NCBI GenBank assembly: GCA_965250245.1
Contig: OZ252296.1
Location: 2,170,001 to 2,234,000 of the forward strand
DNA: 64,000 nucleotides
Origin: JABDIP01 sp965250245
Lineage (GTDB): Bacteria; Pseudomonadota; Alphaproteobacteria; DSM-16000; Inquilinaceae
Direction: 5' to 3'
The position numbers were made by a program, and so were the translations under genes. This document shows, piece by piece, positions 32,221-41,437 of this stretch (its first letter is position 1; every line of letters starts with the position of its first letter). Under the pieces are notes generated by a model. That model was not told the origin of the DNA. It made no database searches and worked only from the letters and a program-made list of their open reading frames with translations.

Positions 32221-32609
32221 CCCGCTTTCGCCCTGGTCTTCGGCGACAGGCCCAGCGCCTTGCGCTGCGCCTGGGTCAGCTTGGCGGCGATGATGTCATA
32301 GGCGGTGCGGATATAGGCGCGCAGATCGTCATCCGTCATCGCCTCCGCCTCCTCGACCTGGACCCACTTTGCCCGCGCCAGATAGGGGGCGGGGATGATG
32401 CCGGGCTGCTCGGTCAGGATGTCATAGGCGAGGTCGCTGCATTTGAAGCTGATCTTGCTGTGGTTGCCCTCGCCCCAGACCGAGCACACGGCAAAGATCT
32501 TGCCGCCCACCTTCCACACCGAGGCGCCGCCCCACTGCACCACATGGGTGGTGCCGGCCAGTGCCGAGCAGAAGGTGTCGAAATCGGACCGCGTCATGCC
32601 CACCGCCAT
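32217..32609 (-). CDS. MmcQ/YjbR-family DNA-binding-like protein
   Basis: 130 aa. VVQWGGASVWKVGGKIFAV, KISFKCSDLAYDILTEQPG, APYLARAKWVQV and DDLRAYIRTAYDIIAAKL define the MmcQ/YjbR (DUF419) family, thought to be small cytosolic proteins with a DNA-binding-like fold. Function unknown. Start either ATG 32609 or ATG 32597. Confidence 0.9.
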   Translation of the reverse strand: MAVGMTRSDFDTFCSALAGTTHVVQWGGASVWKVGGKIFAVCSVWGEGNHSKISFKCSDLAYDILTEQPGIIPAPYLARAKWVQVEEAEAMTDDDLRAYIRTAYDIIAAKLTQAQRKALGLSPKTRAKAG

Positions 32610-32773
32610 TTGTTCATGAAATGTTCTTTTCGTGTCGCCGAACTATGCCGGGAAGCGTCGGTCGAGGCAAGCGCTATTGGACGGAAAAAGGGGGAGGGAC
32701 CGGAGTCCCTCCCTCGAGGCCAGAGAGGTGCCTTGCGCGGCGCCCTGGTCGCGGGCGCCGGTCCGGCATTCTG

Positions 32774-34240
32774 TTATTCCGCTGGTTGCGGCTGGGCGGC
32801 CGATGCCTTGGTCTCGTCGTCGTCGAAGGTCCAGGCGGTCCGGTCGATGTCGAGATCGGAGAATTTCTCCGCGTCGAACACCGGATGCTCCCGGCCCTGC
32901 TTCAACTGCTCCCGGTAGTCGTTGAGGATCCTGAGGCCCGTCGGGAACAGCATGATGATGGCCAGCAGGTTGACCAGCGCCAGCACGCCCATCATCGGGT
33001 CGGAGAAGAAGAACACCGATGTCGCCCCCGGCGCCGCCGACCCGAGGAACACCAGCCCGACGATCAGGATCTTCAGCACGTGGCGGGAGATCTCCGACTG
33101 GGTGAACACGGTCAGCGCATTCTCGCCGAGATAGTAGTTGTAGATGATCGAGCTGAAGGCGAAGAGCAGGATCGCCGCGGTCAGGAAGTACTGACTCCAC
33201 GCGCCCACATGGGACACCATGGATTGCTGGGTCAGCACCACGCCGTCGATGCCGGCGGCCCCGGCCACATAGACGTCGCCCAGCAGGATCATGAAGGCGG
33301 TGCAGGAGCAGATGATGATGGTGTCGATGAACACCGATAGCGCCTGCACGATGCCCTGGCTGATCGGGTGGCGCACATATGCCACCGCCGCCACGTTCGG
33401 CGCGCTTCCCAGGCCGGCCTCGTTGGAGAACAGGCCGCGGCGCAGGCCCTGCGCCACCGCCGCGCCCATGCCGCCGCCGACCGCTTCCTCGATGCCGAAG
33501 GCGTTTTTGACGATCAAGGCGATGACCGCGGGCACCTCGGTGATGTTGAACAGGATGATCAGCAGCGCCATGCCGATATAGCCGACCGCCATGATCGGGA
33601 CGACCACGTCGGCCACCTTGGCGATGCGCTTGATGCCGCCATAGACCACGAAGCCGGTCAGGATGGCGAGGCCGATGCCGGTCCAGATGCGGCCGATGCC
33701 CAGGCTGTCGTTGACCGCGCCGGCAACGGTGTTGCCCTGGAAGGCGTTGAAGCCCAGCGCAAAGGCGGCGATCAGCGACACCGCGTAGATCACGGCCAGC
33801 CATCGGTACTGCTTGCCCAGCCCGTGCAGGATGTACTGCGCCGGCCCGCCGCGATAGGTGCCGTTCTCGTCGGAGCGCTTGTAGAGCTGCGCCAGGGAGC
33901 ATTCGAACAGGCTGGTGGCCATGCCGACCAGGGCGATCGCCCACATCCAGAAGACCGCGCCCGGTCCGCCCAGGGTGATGGCGACCGCCACGCCGGCGAT
34001 GTTGCCGCCGCCGACCCGGCCGCCGACGCTGACCAGCAGCGCCTCGCGGGAGCTGACATGCTGCCCCGGCTCCGGCTGCTTGCCCGGAAACAGCACCTGG
34101 AACATGCGGCCGAAGAACTGGAACTGCACCAACCCGGAGGCAAGCGTGAAGAACGCGCCGAGGACCACCAGGAATGGGATCAGGGACCACCCCCAGGTGC
34201 CGGTGCCGATGGCGTTGAATATGGATTCAAGGAAACTCAT
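32774..34240 (-). CDS. Alanine/glycine:cation symporter (AGCS family)
   Basis: 488 aa, about 10-11 membrane segments. GGRVGGGNIAGVAVAITLGGPGAVFWMW is spread over the AGCS consensus; other marks are YRGGPAQYIL, GLRRGLFSNEAGLGSAPN and FDTIIICSCTAFMILL-like VFIDTIIICSCTAF. It takes up alanine or glycine with sodium or protons. The cytosolic C-terminus is charged (DAEKFSDLDIDRTAWTFDDD). ATG 34240 has AAGGGGGG upstream. A short SD-preceded reading frame ends in its start codon (see 34237-34356). Confidence 0.93.
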   Translation of the reverse strand: MSFLESIFNAIGTGTWGWSLIPFLVVLGAFFTLASGLVQFQFFGRMFQVLFPGKQPEPGQHVSSREALLVSVGGRVGGGNIAGVAVAITLGGPGAVFWMWAIALVGMATSLFECSLAQLYKRSDENGTYRGGPAQYILHGLGKQYRWLAVIYAVSLIAAFALGFNAFQGNTVAGAVNDSLGIGRIWTGIGLAILTGFVVYGGIKRIAKVADVVVPIMAVGYIGMALLIILFNITEVPAVIALIVKNAFGIEEAVGGGMGAAVAQGLRRGLFSNEAGLGSAPNVAAVAYVRHPISQGIVQALSVFIDTIIICSCTAFMILLGDVYVAGAAGIDGVVLTQQSMVSHVGAWSQYFLTAAILLFAFSSIIYNYYLGENALTVFTQSEISRHVLKILIVGLVFLGSAAPGATSVFFFSDPMMGVLALVNLLAIIMLFPTGLRILNDYREQLKQGREHPVFDAEKFSDLDIDRTAWTFDDDETKASAAQPQPAE

Positions 34241-34356
34241 GTCGCCTGCCCCCCTTCATTTGACAGAGATCTGTCGGCGGTTCGCCACCGACGGGCCACG
34301 CGGGCCGATTGGGTCGGGACCACGCCCCGGGACAGGTCGAAGAGGCGTTCGGGCAT
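34237..34356 (-). CDS. Possible 39-aa leader peptide overlapping the AGCS gene
   Basis: ATG at 34356 has GGGAGG 5 nt upstream, and the frame ends with a TGA that overlaps the AGCS start codon as ATGA. The peptide begins MPERLFDLSRGVVPTQSARV and is Arg-rich with no membrane segment. Spacing and overlap suit translational coupling, but nothing supports conservation. The rest of the 423-bp gap up to 34663 shows no other gene; it must hold the divergent promoters for the symporter and the HTH gene, which I cannot place with confidence. Confidence 0.3.
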   Translation of the reverse strand: MPERLFDLSRGVVPTQSARVARRWRTADRSLSNEGGQAT

Positions 34357-34663
34357 GAAGGCCTCCCAGGCAGCCCAAGGGCGCGGTGCGGGAGGAGCGG
34401 CCTCTGATGTGCGCCGTCTCGCGGCCGGAGCCTCGGCCCCGACGCGGCGGTCTTCTTGTCGCTTGTCTCCCCGACCGTGCTCCGTTCTTGGCGATTAAAG
34501 CACGGCACCGTTGCGAGTATCACCGGTTGATCATCCGGACAATTTGGCCTCCCGATGCGAGCCGGCGCCTTGTGATGCTGCAGGAGCGCCAGGTCGCGCC
34601 ATTCCGGTGGCGGGGTGGGGAGGATCGGGCTAGGCTGGTCGCCGTCATGCGACCCGGATTGCG

Positions 34664-35479
34664 ATGAGCTCGGACTTCGCGCTCAACCTGAGGCTTCTCA
34701 CCGATCACTACAAATCGGTCGCCGAAGTCTGCCGGCGCATCGGCGTAAACCGCTCCCAGTTCAACAAGTACCTGAGCGGCCGGTCGAACCCCTCCCGCCA
34801 CGTCTTCCGCACGGTGTGCGACTTCTTCGGCGTGGAAGAGCACGAGATCGTCCTGCCCCATGCCGATTTTCGCAAGATTGTCGGCCTGAAGCCGACCGGC
34901 GGGACATCCGGCGCGCCGCCCCGGCCCTATGTCACCTATCTCGACCAGCTGGTCCGCCGGTCACGCGGCGACCTCACGGCCTATGAGGGCTACTACTTCG
35001 AATACAGCTACTCGATGACCCGGCCCGGGCTGATCCTGCGCTCGCTGCTCCGGCTGACCGGCGAGGCCGGGACGATCACCTACCAGCGCATGGAAAACGT
35101 GGCCCGCCGGTCCGAGCCGCGGCTGAAATGCAAGTACCGGGGCATGGCGTTCTACCTGAACGACCGCATCTTCCTGATCGACTACGACAGCATGACCGGC
35201 AACGAGATCAGCCAGACCATCCTCTATCCGAACTATCAGCACCGCCTGACCCGGCTGATGGGACTGAAGCTCGGCGTCTCCACGGGCCGCCGTCGCGAGC
35301 CGCTCTGTGCCCGGGTGCTGCTGGAATCCCTCGGCCGCCGGGTGGCGGTGAAGGCGGCGCTTCGGGTCTGCGGCCTGTACGACACGGACAGTCCGGAGAT
35401 CGAGCCGGAGATCCGCGCCCTGATCGCCAACCGCATCGAGGACGGCGCGCACCATTTCCGCGTGGTCACCGACGCCTGA
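34664..35479 (+). CDS. Helix-turn-helix transcriptional regulator, Xre-like, with unknown ligand domain
   Basis: 271 aa. N-terminal HTH (about 5-60): LNLRLLTDHYKSVAEVCRRI, then GVNRSQFNKYLSGRSNPSRH and TVCDFFGVEEHEIV. The rest is an alpha/beta domain (about 85-271; YEGYYFEYSYSMTRPGLIL, YRGMAFYLNDRIFLIDYDS, ISQTILYPNYQHRLTRLMG) that I do not know, probably a sensor domain. Divergent from the AGCS symporter and upstream of a radical SAM gene; it may control either. Confidence 0.88.
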   Translation: MSSDFALNLRLLTDHYKSVAEVCRRIGVNRSQFNKYLSGRSNPSRHVFRTVCDFFGVEEHEIVLPHADFRKIVGLKPTGGTSGAPPRPYVTYLDQLVRRSRGDLTAYEGYYFEYSYSMTRPGLILRSLLRLTGEAGTITYQRMENVARRSEPRLKCKYRGMAFYLNDRIFLIDYDSMTGNEISQTILYPNYQHRLTRLMGLKLGVSTGRRREPLCARVLLESLGRRVAVKAALRVCGLYDTDSPEIEPEIRALIANRIEDGAHHFRVVTDA

Positions 35480-35629
35480 TCGCGGCCCCTCATCACAGGT
35501 CACGGCACGTCACGAAGGTTTTATGACGGCTTGTCTGGGTCGGTAATACCCGGACGCTAGATTGGGTGGTCGTCGGGCGGCCGCTGCCGCCATCGGCCGC
35601 GACCCTCGCGGCGCCACGAACGGACCGAC

Positions 35630-37003
35630 ATGGCCGACGGAGACAAGGCCGCCGAGCCCTTCCTGACACCCGCGGAGATCGCCGACTGGCCGGTGGCCGG
35701 CGCCACGCCCGAGGACCGCTTCGCGCCGTTGCGGACGAGCCTGATGCGGCACCGCGTTTGGGACGACCGACAGCTCGCCGGCCGCAATCTGTCGATCGGC
35801 TGCATTGCCCTGGAGATCACCCAGCGCTGCAATCTCGACTGCACGCTCTGCTACCTGTCGGAGCATGCCGAGGCGGTGCGCGACGTGCCGCTGGACGAGC
35901 TGTTCCGCCGCATCGACGCGATCCGCGCGCATTACGGCCCCAACACCGACGTCCAGGTCACCGGCGGCGATCCGACCCTGCGCCGGCGCGACGAGCTGGT
36001 GGCGATCGTACGGCGCATCCGGGAGCGGGAGATGCGCCCGGCGCTGTTCACCAACGGCATCCGGGCGACCCGCGACCTGCTTCGCGAGCTGGCGGCCGCC
36101 GGCCTGATCGATGTCGCCTTCCATGTCGACATGACCCAGGAGCGATCCGGGCACACCAGCGAGGTCTCGCTGAACGGCGTGCGCCTGGACTACATCGAGC
36201 GGGCCCGCGGGCTCGGCCTGCGCACCCTGTTCAACACCACGGTGTTCGACGGCAATTTCACGGAAATCCCGCTGCTGGCACGGTTCTTCGCCGACCATGC
36301 CGACGCGGTGCATCTGGCGTCCTTCCAGCTCCAGGCGGATACCGGTCGTGGCGTGCTGCGCCAGCGCGACGCGGTGATCAGCCAGCAATCGGTGATCGAC
36401 CGCATATCAGAGGGCATCGGTTTCCCTGTCGACTTCGATGCCGCCATGGTCGGTCACCCGCGCTGCAACCGCTACGCCGGGCTGCTGGAATCAGGCGGCC
36501 GTCTCTACCCGCTGTTCGACGACCCGGCGTTCTTCGCCGAGCTGTTTGGCGCCGCCGCCGGACGGCGTTTCGACTGGCATGACCGGCGGCAATGGCTTCC
36601 GGCCGCGCTGCGCATGGCGCTCGGTCATCCGGGGCTGTGCCTCCGGGCGATCGGCCATGTCGCGCGCAAGGCCTGGCGCATGCGCGCCGGGCTCTTGCGC
36701 TCCCGCGGCCGGGTGAACCGGCTCAGCGTGTTCGTGCACAATTTCATGGATGCCGAGAGGCTGGAGCGCGACCGCTGCGAGAGCTGCGTCTTCATGGTCG
36801 CCACGGCAGACGGCCCGGTCTCCATGTGCGTGCACAACGCCAAACGCGACGCGATGATCCTGCGGCCGCTGGTTCGGGAAAACCACTACTGGGACCCACT
36901 GACCGGCGCCTGGACCGATACGCCGCCGGCCACCGAGCCCGTCGACCTGCCCCTGAAGCGCCGCAAGGGCCGGTCACGGCAGGCGCGCCGGATCAGGGAA
37001 TAA
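35630..37003 (+). CDS. Radical SAM protein
   Basis: 457 aa. The 4Fe-4S/SAM motif is CNLDCTLC in ALEITQRCNLDCTLCYLSEH (C-x3-C-x2-C). It is followed by DVQVTGGDPTLRRRDEL (the GGE-like motif with Asp), LFTNGIRATRDLLRELAAAG and VDMTQERSGH. A C-terminal Cys pair with a third Cys (CESCVFMVAT, SMCVHNAKRD) suggests an auxiliary cluster. The general plan recalls the lipid- or cofactor-modifying radical SAM enzymes, but I cannot assign a reaction. It is 150 bp downstream of the HTH gene and has no maturation-target peptide beside it. Confidence 0.88.
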   Translation: MADGDKAAEPFLTPAEIADWPVAGATPEDRFAPLRTSLMRHRVWDDRQLAGRNLSIGCIALEITQRCNLDCTLCYLSEHAEAVRDVPLDELFRRIDAIRAHYGPNTDVQVTGGDPTLRRRDELVAIVRRIREREMRPALFTNGIRATRDLLRELAAAGLIDVAFHVDMTQERSGHTSEVSLNGVRLDYIERARGLGLRTLFNTTVFDGNFTEIPLLARFFADHADAVHLASFQLQADTGRGVLRQRDAVISQQSVIDRISEGIGFPVDFDAAMVGHPRCNRYAGLLESGGRLYPLFDDPAFFAELFGAAAGRRFDWHDRRQWLPAALRMALGHPGLCLRAIGHVARKAWRMRAGLLRSRGRVNRLSVFVHNFMDAERLERDRCESCVFMVATADGPVSMCVHNAKRDAMILRPLVRENHYWDPLTGAWTDTPPATEPVDLPLKRRKGRSRQARRIRE

Positions 37004-37049
37004 CGGGCCGGTGGTCCGTGTCGGGCCTCGGAGAGCAATTCAGCATCAG

Positions 37050-37193
37050 CGCTTCCCCCTCACCCTCCCACGGCTTCGCCGCGGGTCCCTCCCTCTCCCC
37101 AAGGAGAGGGTCTTTCGCGATGGCTTTTGGTTCCCCTCTCCTTGGGGAGAGGGAGGGGCCCGACGCGAGGCGTTGGGAGGGTGAGGGGGAGCG
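37050..37193. repeat. Large palindromic repeat (family A, copy 1)
   Basis: Roughly 60-base inverted arms. The left arm starts CCCCCTCACCCTCCCACGGC and includes CCTCCCTCTCCCCAAGGAGAGG; the right arm mirrors it and ends GGGAGGGTGAGGGGGAGCG. The centre is about 24 bp. The same arm sequence recurs at 50487-50631. It fills the gap between the radical SAM and DUF547 genes. Confidence 0.88.
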
Positions 37194-37242
37194 CGGTGTT
37201 TCCTGATGAGGAGCTGATGGCAAACGATGGACCGTGCCGCGA

Positions 37243-38139
37243 TCACTCGGCCTCGGATTGCTGGAGCGTCGCCGTGTCGTTCAGGGACCAGTCGTAGTCA
37301 TAGGCGTCGATCCGGTCGCGGCCGTCCAGCCGGGCCAGGAGGTCCGGTTCGGCATAGCGGCGCAGCTCGGCCAGCACGCCGGCATGGTCGTCGCCGAAAT
37401 CCTCCTGGAACCAGCCATAGATCTTGGACACGGTCAGCCGGTCCTCGGCGTCGAAACGGGCGCCGCGGGGATCGTTGATGTAGGCCCGCGCCGCCGCGTC
37501 CATGGCCGCGTCGATGGTCGCGCCGGCATAGGCCCGAAGGCCCAGATTGGGGCAGCCGCTGGCGGCGCAATTGAGCACGTAGTGGATCCGCTGATCCTGC
37601 CAGACCGGCCGGACGATCTGGTGCTCGACATCGTTCAGGGACAGCGCCCGGCCTTCCACGGTCAGCATCGGCTCGTCCCACGGGCCGAAGGACAGGAAGC
37701 CGAAGGTGATGTCGCGGATCGACGAGACCGGATAGTGCTCCAGGATCAGCGCCACCGTGCGGGCATTGTAGAGGTTGACCCAATAGGCGAGCTGCTCGTC
37801 CCGGGACAGGGCGCTCACCTCGATCGCCTGCAGCCGGTCCAGGTAGTCATTGAGCGCCGCCCGGTCGGCGGCCGTCACGGCGCCATAGGCGACCCGGTTC
37901 ACCCCGTCCGGCGCGGTGGCCACATAGGCGGCGAGGAAAGCGTCCCAGGCCGCATGGTCGACGGCCTCCGGCGACCCGGCATCGGTGCTCGCCCAATGCC
38001 GGTCGTCGAGCCCGGCCTTGGGCAGCGCCAGGCGCTCCACGCTGGTGCAGGCGGACAGGACCACCAGGCCGCAGATCGCCAGGAGCCGCATCAGCGGGAC
38101 GGACATCGGTTCCGAGAATGGGCCACGCATGCTGTTCAT
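37243..38139 (-). CDS. DUF547 domain lipoprotein
   Basis: 298 aa. A membrane-spanning signal with lipobox (LLAICGLVVLSAC) indicates a lipoprotein; the start could be ATG 38139, 38106 or 38091. The DUF547 domain (about 85-240) is identified by DEQLAYWVNLYNARTVALIL, SIRDITFGFLSFGPWDEP, LSLNDVEHQIVRP and HYVLNCAASGCPNLG. The family has a papain-like look with conserved Cys and His, but no proven activity. Located alone between a palindromic repeat and the phosphodiesterase gene. Confidence 0.88.
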   Translation of the reverse strand: MNSMRGPFSEPMSVPLMRLLAICGLVVLSACTSVERLALPKAGLDDRHWASTDAGSPEAVDHAAWDAFLAAYVATAPDGVNRVAYGAVTAADRAALNDYLDRLQAIEVSALSRDEQLAYWVNLYNARTVALILEHYPVSSIRDITFGFLSFGPWDEPMLTVEGRALSLNDVEHQIVRPVWQDQRIHYVLNCAASGCPNLGLRAYAGATIDAAMDAAARAYINDPRGARFDAEDRLTVSKIYGWFQEDFGDDHAGVLAELRRYAEPDLLARLDGRDRIDAYDYDWSLNDTATLQQSEAE

Positions 38140-38365
38140 CCTTCCGTGGCTGACGCCGGTCGGGTCGGTACGCCGCCTGCCTTGCGCCGCGGGCGGGAGT
38201 TCAGCACGACCGGTGCGCCAACGTGGGTGACAATGCGTAACGATTGCGTAAGTGCCCGACGGACTCGCCTCAGCCCGTCTCCACCATCATCAAGGATTCG
38301 CGGAGTTCGCGCATATTCTGTCGGGCCATGCGACGATGGCCCGGTAACCGGAAATCGGGGTCCCC

Positions 38366-39196
38366 ATGACCTTCAGCTTCAAGGCCAGCGAGAACGGATT
38401 CGTGCATGTCTGCGGCCATCGCGGGCACATGCTGGGCGCGCCGGAGAACACCGAGGCGGCGATCCGCGCCACTCACGAGCATGGCGGCACGACGGCGGAG
38501 ATCGACACCGTCCTGACGGCGGACGATGCGATCATCGTGCTGCACGACCAGACCGTGGACCGAACCACCGATCGGACCGGTGTCGTCGGCCATCTGACCC
38601 TGGAGGAAATCGCGCGGTGCGATGCCGGCTCCTGGTTCGGCGAGGACCATTTCGGCGAACGCGTGCCCACCCTGCGGCAGGCGCTCGACCTGGCGCGCGC
38701 GCTGGATATGGGCTTCGAGGTGGAGATCAAGGAGAAGCGGCGCCTGGGTCCCTACATCGAGGCCCTGGCGGCGCTGATGACCGATGCCGAGGATCGGGCG
38801 CGGGCGATGATGATCTCCTTCGACCATGCCAGCCTGCGCGCGGTCAAACAGGCGATCCCCGGCATCCGCACCGGCGGTATCGTCCATGCGCGCTACGGCG
38901 ATCCGGTGGCCGTCGCCCGCTCCGCCGATCTCGACCAGCTCTGCATTGATCTCGACGTCTTCCATCCGGACGACGCGCGGGCGCTGCACGAGGCCGGCAT
39001 CTCCATCCGCTGCCACGCCTACAGCCCGCAGCGGATCGAGCGTGCCGAACAGATCGGGCTCGACTACCGCCGCAAGCTGACCGACTGGCTGCGTGAAGGG
39101 CTGATCGACACCTTGTCCGGCGACGATGTCAGCTGGGTCCGCGCCCTGGTCGACGAGGCGTTCGCGAATCGGACAGGGCGCCCTACCGTCGCTTGA
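38366..39196 (+). CDS. Glycerophosphodiester phosphodiesterase family protein
   Basis: 276 aa, no signal peptide, so cytosolic. TIM-barrel GDPD signatures: CGHRGHMLGAPENTEAA (first His and Arg, Glu), TAEIDTVLTADD, IVLHDQTVDRTTDRTG and GFEVEIKEK. It splits glycerophosphodiesters into glycerol-3-phosphate and an alcohol. Cys replaces nothing critical. ATG 38366 is the first start in the conserved frame. It is separate from its neighbours. Confidence 0.92.
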   Translation: MTFSFKASENGFVHVCGHRGHMLGAPENTEAAIRATHEHGGTTAEIDTVLTADDAIIVLHDQTVDRTTDRTGVVGHLTLEEIARCDAGSWFGEDHFGERVPTLRQALDLARALDMGFEVEIKEKRRLGPYIEALAALMTDAEDRARAMMISFDHASLRAVKQAIPGIRTGGIVHARYGDPVAVARSADLDQLCIDLDVFHPDDARALHEAGISIRCHAYSPQRIERAEQIGLDYRRKLTDWLREGLIDTLSGDDVSWVRALVDEAFANRTGRPTVA

Positions 39197-39298
39197 CACT
39201 CGGGGCGCCGGGTCCCTACCGTAACTCTCCGGTTACCATCTGGCGGATTGTCCGACGGCGTCCTCTAGGGTCGCGTTTCGCAATCCGAGGAGGCTTCC

Positions 39299-39721
39299 AT
39301 GTCGCTGAACATCTACCTCACCTTCGACGGCAACTGCCGCGAAGTGTTCGATTTCTACCGCTCCGTGTTCGGGGGCGAGTACCTGGACGTCCAGACCTAT
39401 GGCGACGCGCCCCAGGACATGGGCGTGCCCGAGGCGGAGAAGGGGCGCATCATGCACATGTCGCTGCCGGTCGGCTCCAGCGTCCTGATGGGCAGTGACA
39501 GCTCCTCGGCCTTCGGCCCGCCGGCGACGGCAGGGAACAATTTCGCCATCTCGATCTCCGTCGACAGCCGCGAGCAGTGCGACAGCTATTTCGCCGGGCT
39601 GTCGGAGGGTGGCACCGTGAAGATGCCGCTGCAGGAGACCTTCTGGGGCGCCTATTTCGGCAACTGGACCGACAAGTTTGGCATCAACTGGATGGTCAAC
39701 TTCCAGATGCCCCAGGGCTGA
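39299..39721 (+). CDS. VOC-superfamily PhnB/YjdN-like protein
   Basis: 140 aa. MSLNIYLTFDGNCREVFDFYRSVFGGE is divided between the two halves of the PhnB-like VOC fold. The line GRIMHMSLPVGSSVLMGSD and the end FWGAYFGNWTDKFGINWMVN are typical. Cytosolic, possible metal-binding or ligand-sequestering role, function unknown. ATG 39299 has GAGGAGG upstream. Confidence 0.9.
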   Translation: MSLNIYLTFDGNCREVFDFYRSVFGGEYLDVQTYGDAPQDMGVPEAEKGRIMHMSLPVGSSVLMGSDSSSAFGPPATAGNNFAISISVDSREQCDSYFAGLSEGGTVKMPLQETFWGAYFGNWTDKFGINWMVNFQMPQG

Positions 39722-39852
39722 CCGGTCCTCACGAGCCGCGACGACCGGATTGCCCGGCGGCCCGAGCGGCCGGGCGCGGCAATCGTTGTGTCGCCTTTGT
39801 GATAAATTCTCTGCGATAATACCGCTGGAGCCACCAAGCGGGGAGCGATGCC

Positions 39853-41421
39853 GTGACCACCAGACCGACCATGTTCGGCCAGATCCAGATGGGGGTCTCC
39901 GACGCCCCGCAGCCGGCCACCGCCGAACCGGACACGCCGTTCCGCATGCTGATCCTGGGCGATTTCAGCGGTCGCGGCAGCCGCGACGTGGCGCCTGACG
40001 CGGCCCGGCTCGCGGCGTCGCCGATCCCCATCGACCGGGACGATTTCGATGAGGTGTTCGCCAAGCTGGGCGTGGAGATCGCCCTGCCGCTCGGCGATGG
40101 CTGGCGCGAGGCCGTGCGGTTCGGCGAGCTGGACAATCTGCATCCCGACCATATCGTCGACCAGCTCGGGGTCTTTTCCGAGCTGCGGACCCTGCGCCGC
40201 CGGCTGCTGAACCCGGACCTGTTCGCCGCCGCCGCCGAGGAGGTGACGGGCTGGGGCGGCACGCCGGCGAAGCCCGAGCCGGCCGCCGCCGAGCCGGCGC
40301 CGCAGCCCGACCCCGAACCCCCGGAGGGCGGTGTGCCGCTGCCCGACGACCTGCTGGGCGCGGTGCTGTCGGAATCCGGCGAAGCGGCGGCGGATATGCG
40401 CAGCCGCACCGGCTCCGACCTGGCCGACCAGTTGATCCGCGACATCGTCGCGCCGCATGTGCTGCCGGCCCCGGATCCGCGCCAGGACCAGCTGGTCGGC
40501 GCGGTCGATGCCGCGACGGCGGCCCAGCTCCGCGCCATCCTGCACGACCCGGATTTCCAGCGCGTGGAGTCCGGTTGGCTGGCGCTCGACTTCGTGGTCC
40601 GCCGGCTGGAGACCGGCACCAAGCTCAAGCTCTACCTGCTGGATGTGTGCAAGGAGGATCTGGCGGCCGATCTCGACCGGGACTCGCTGAAATCCTCCGC
40701 CCTCTACAAGCTGCTGGTGGAACAGTCGCTGGAGACCCCGGGCGGGCTGCCCTGGTCGCTGATCGTCGGCAATTACAGCTTCGGCGGCACCGTCGGCGAT
40801 GCCGACCTGCTGGGCCGGGTGGCGCAGGTGGCAGGCCGGGCCGGGGCGCCGTTCCTGGCCGGCGGCGCGTCGGTGCTGGCGGGCTGCCAGTCCTTCGCCC
40901 AGGACACGGACCCGGACAACTGGACCCTGAAGCTCGAGATCGACGCGGCGGAGGCCTGGGCCGCCCTGCGCGCCCTGCCGGATGCCGCCAGCGTGGCGCT
41001 GTTCCTGCCACGTGTGCTGCAGCGGCTGCCCTATGGCGTGCGCAGCAACCCGGTCGAGGCCTTCGACTTCGAGGAGATCCCCGAGGACGCCGATGCCGCG
41101 ACCCGGCGGCAGGCCTATGTCTGGGGCAATCCGGCCTTCGCCGCCGCCTGCTTGATCGGCCAGGCCTTCACCGCCGATGGCTGGTCGCTGCGTCCCGGCG
41201 CGCCGAACCAACTCGACGGCATGCCGCTGCAGGTGGTGCGGGACGAGGGCGAGGAGTACCTGCTGCCCTGTGCGGAGTTGTGGCTGAGTGAGCGCGGCGC
41301 GGAGCAGATGCTGAACCGGGGCTTGACCCCGGTCTGGTCGGTGAAGAACGAGGACCGCGTCCGCGTCGGCCCGTTCCGGTCGCTCGCCGGCGGCGCGCTG
41401 AAGGGGCGCTGGGGCGGCTGA
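39853..41421 (+). CDS. Fused TssB-TssC-like (VipA/VipB) contractile sheath protein
   Basis: 522 aa, no signal peptide. Residues about 28-125 match the small sheath subunit TssB/VipA: FRMLILGDFSGRGSRDV, IPIDRDDFDEVFAKLG, FGELDNLHPDHIVDQLG, LRRRLLN. After an Ala/Pro linker (about 135-160), about 175-520 match the large subunit TssC/VipB: LRAILHDPDFQRVESGW, LKLYLLDVCKEDLAADLD, LYKLLVEQSLETPGG, SLIVGNYSFGG, VAGRAGAPFLAGG. These normally are two proteins that build the type VI secretion sheath. No other Tss gene is in the window. GTG 39853 has GGGGAGC upstream. Alternatives: part of a divergent contractile machine, or a sheath-derived scaffold. Confidence 0.8.
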   Translation: MTTRPTMFGQIQMGVSDAPQPATAEPDTPFRMLILGDFSGRGSRDVAPDAARLAASPIPIDRDDFDEVFAKLGVEIALPLGDGWREAVRFGELDNLHPDHIVDQLGVFSELRTLRRRLLNPDLFAAAAEEVTGWGGTPAKPEPAAAEPAPQPDPEPPEGGVPLPDDLLGAVLSESGEAAADMRSRTGSDLADQLIRDIVAPHVLPAPDPRQDQLVGAVDAATAAQLRAILHDPDFQRVESGWLALDFVVRRLETGTKLKLYLLDVCKEDLAADLDRDSLKSSALYKLLVEQSLETPGGLPWSLIVGNYSFGGTVGDADLLGRVAQVAGRAGAPFLAGGASVLAGCQSFAQDTDPDNWTLKLEIDAAEAWAALRALPDAASVALFLPRVLQRLPYGVRSNPVEAFDFEEIPEDADAATRRQAYVWGNPAFAAACLIGQAFTADGWSLRPGAPNQLDGMPLQVVRDEGEEYLLPCAELWLSERGAEQMLNRGLTPVWSVKNEDRVRVGPFRSLAGGALKGRWGG

Positions 41422-41437
41422 GCGGCTGTGGCCGCGA

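Noticed and set aside
34241..34663. Riboswitch in the AGCS upstream region (glycine type)
   Set aside because: A glycine riboswitch would fit the transporter, but I see no tandem aptamer-like conserved cores in the 423-bp gap.
39853..41421. Complete type VI secretion locus
   Set aside because: Only the sheath-like fusion is present. I found no TssA, TssE, TssF, TssG, TssJ-M, ClpV, Hcp, VgrG or PAAR gene in the window.
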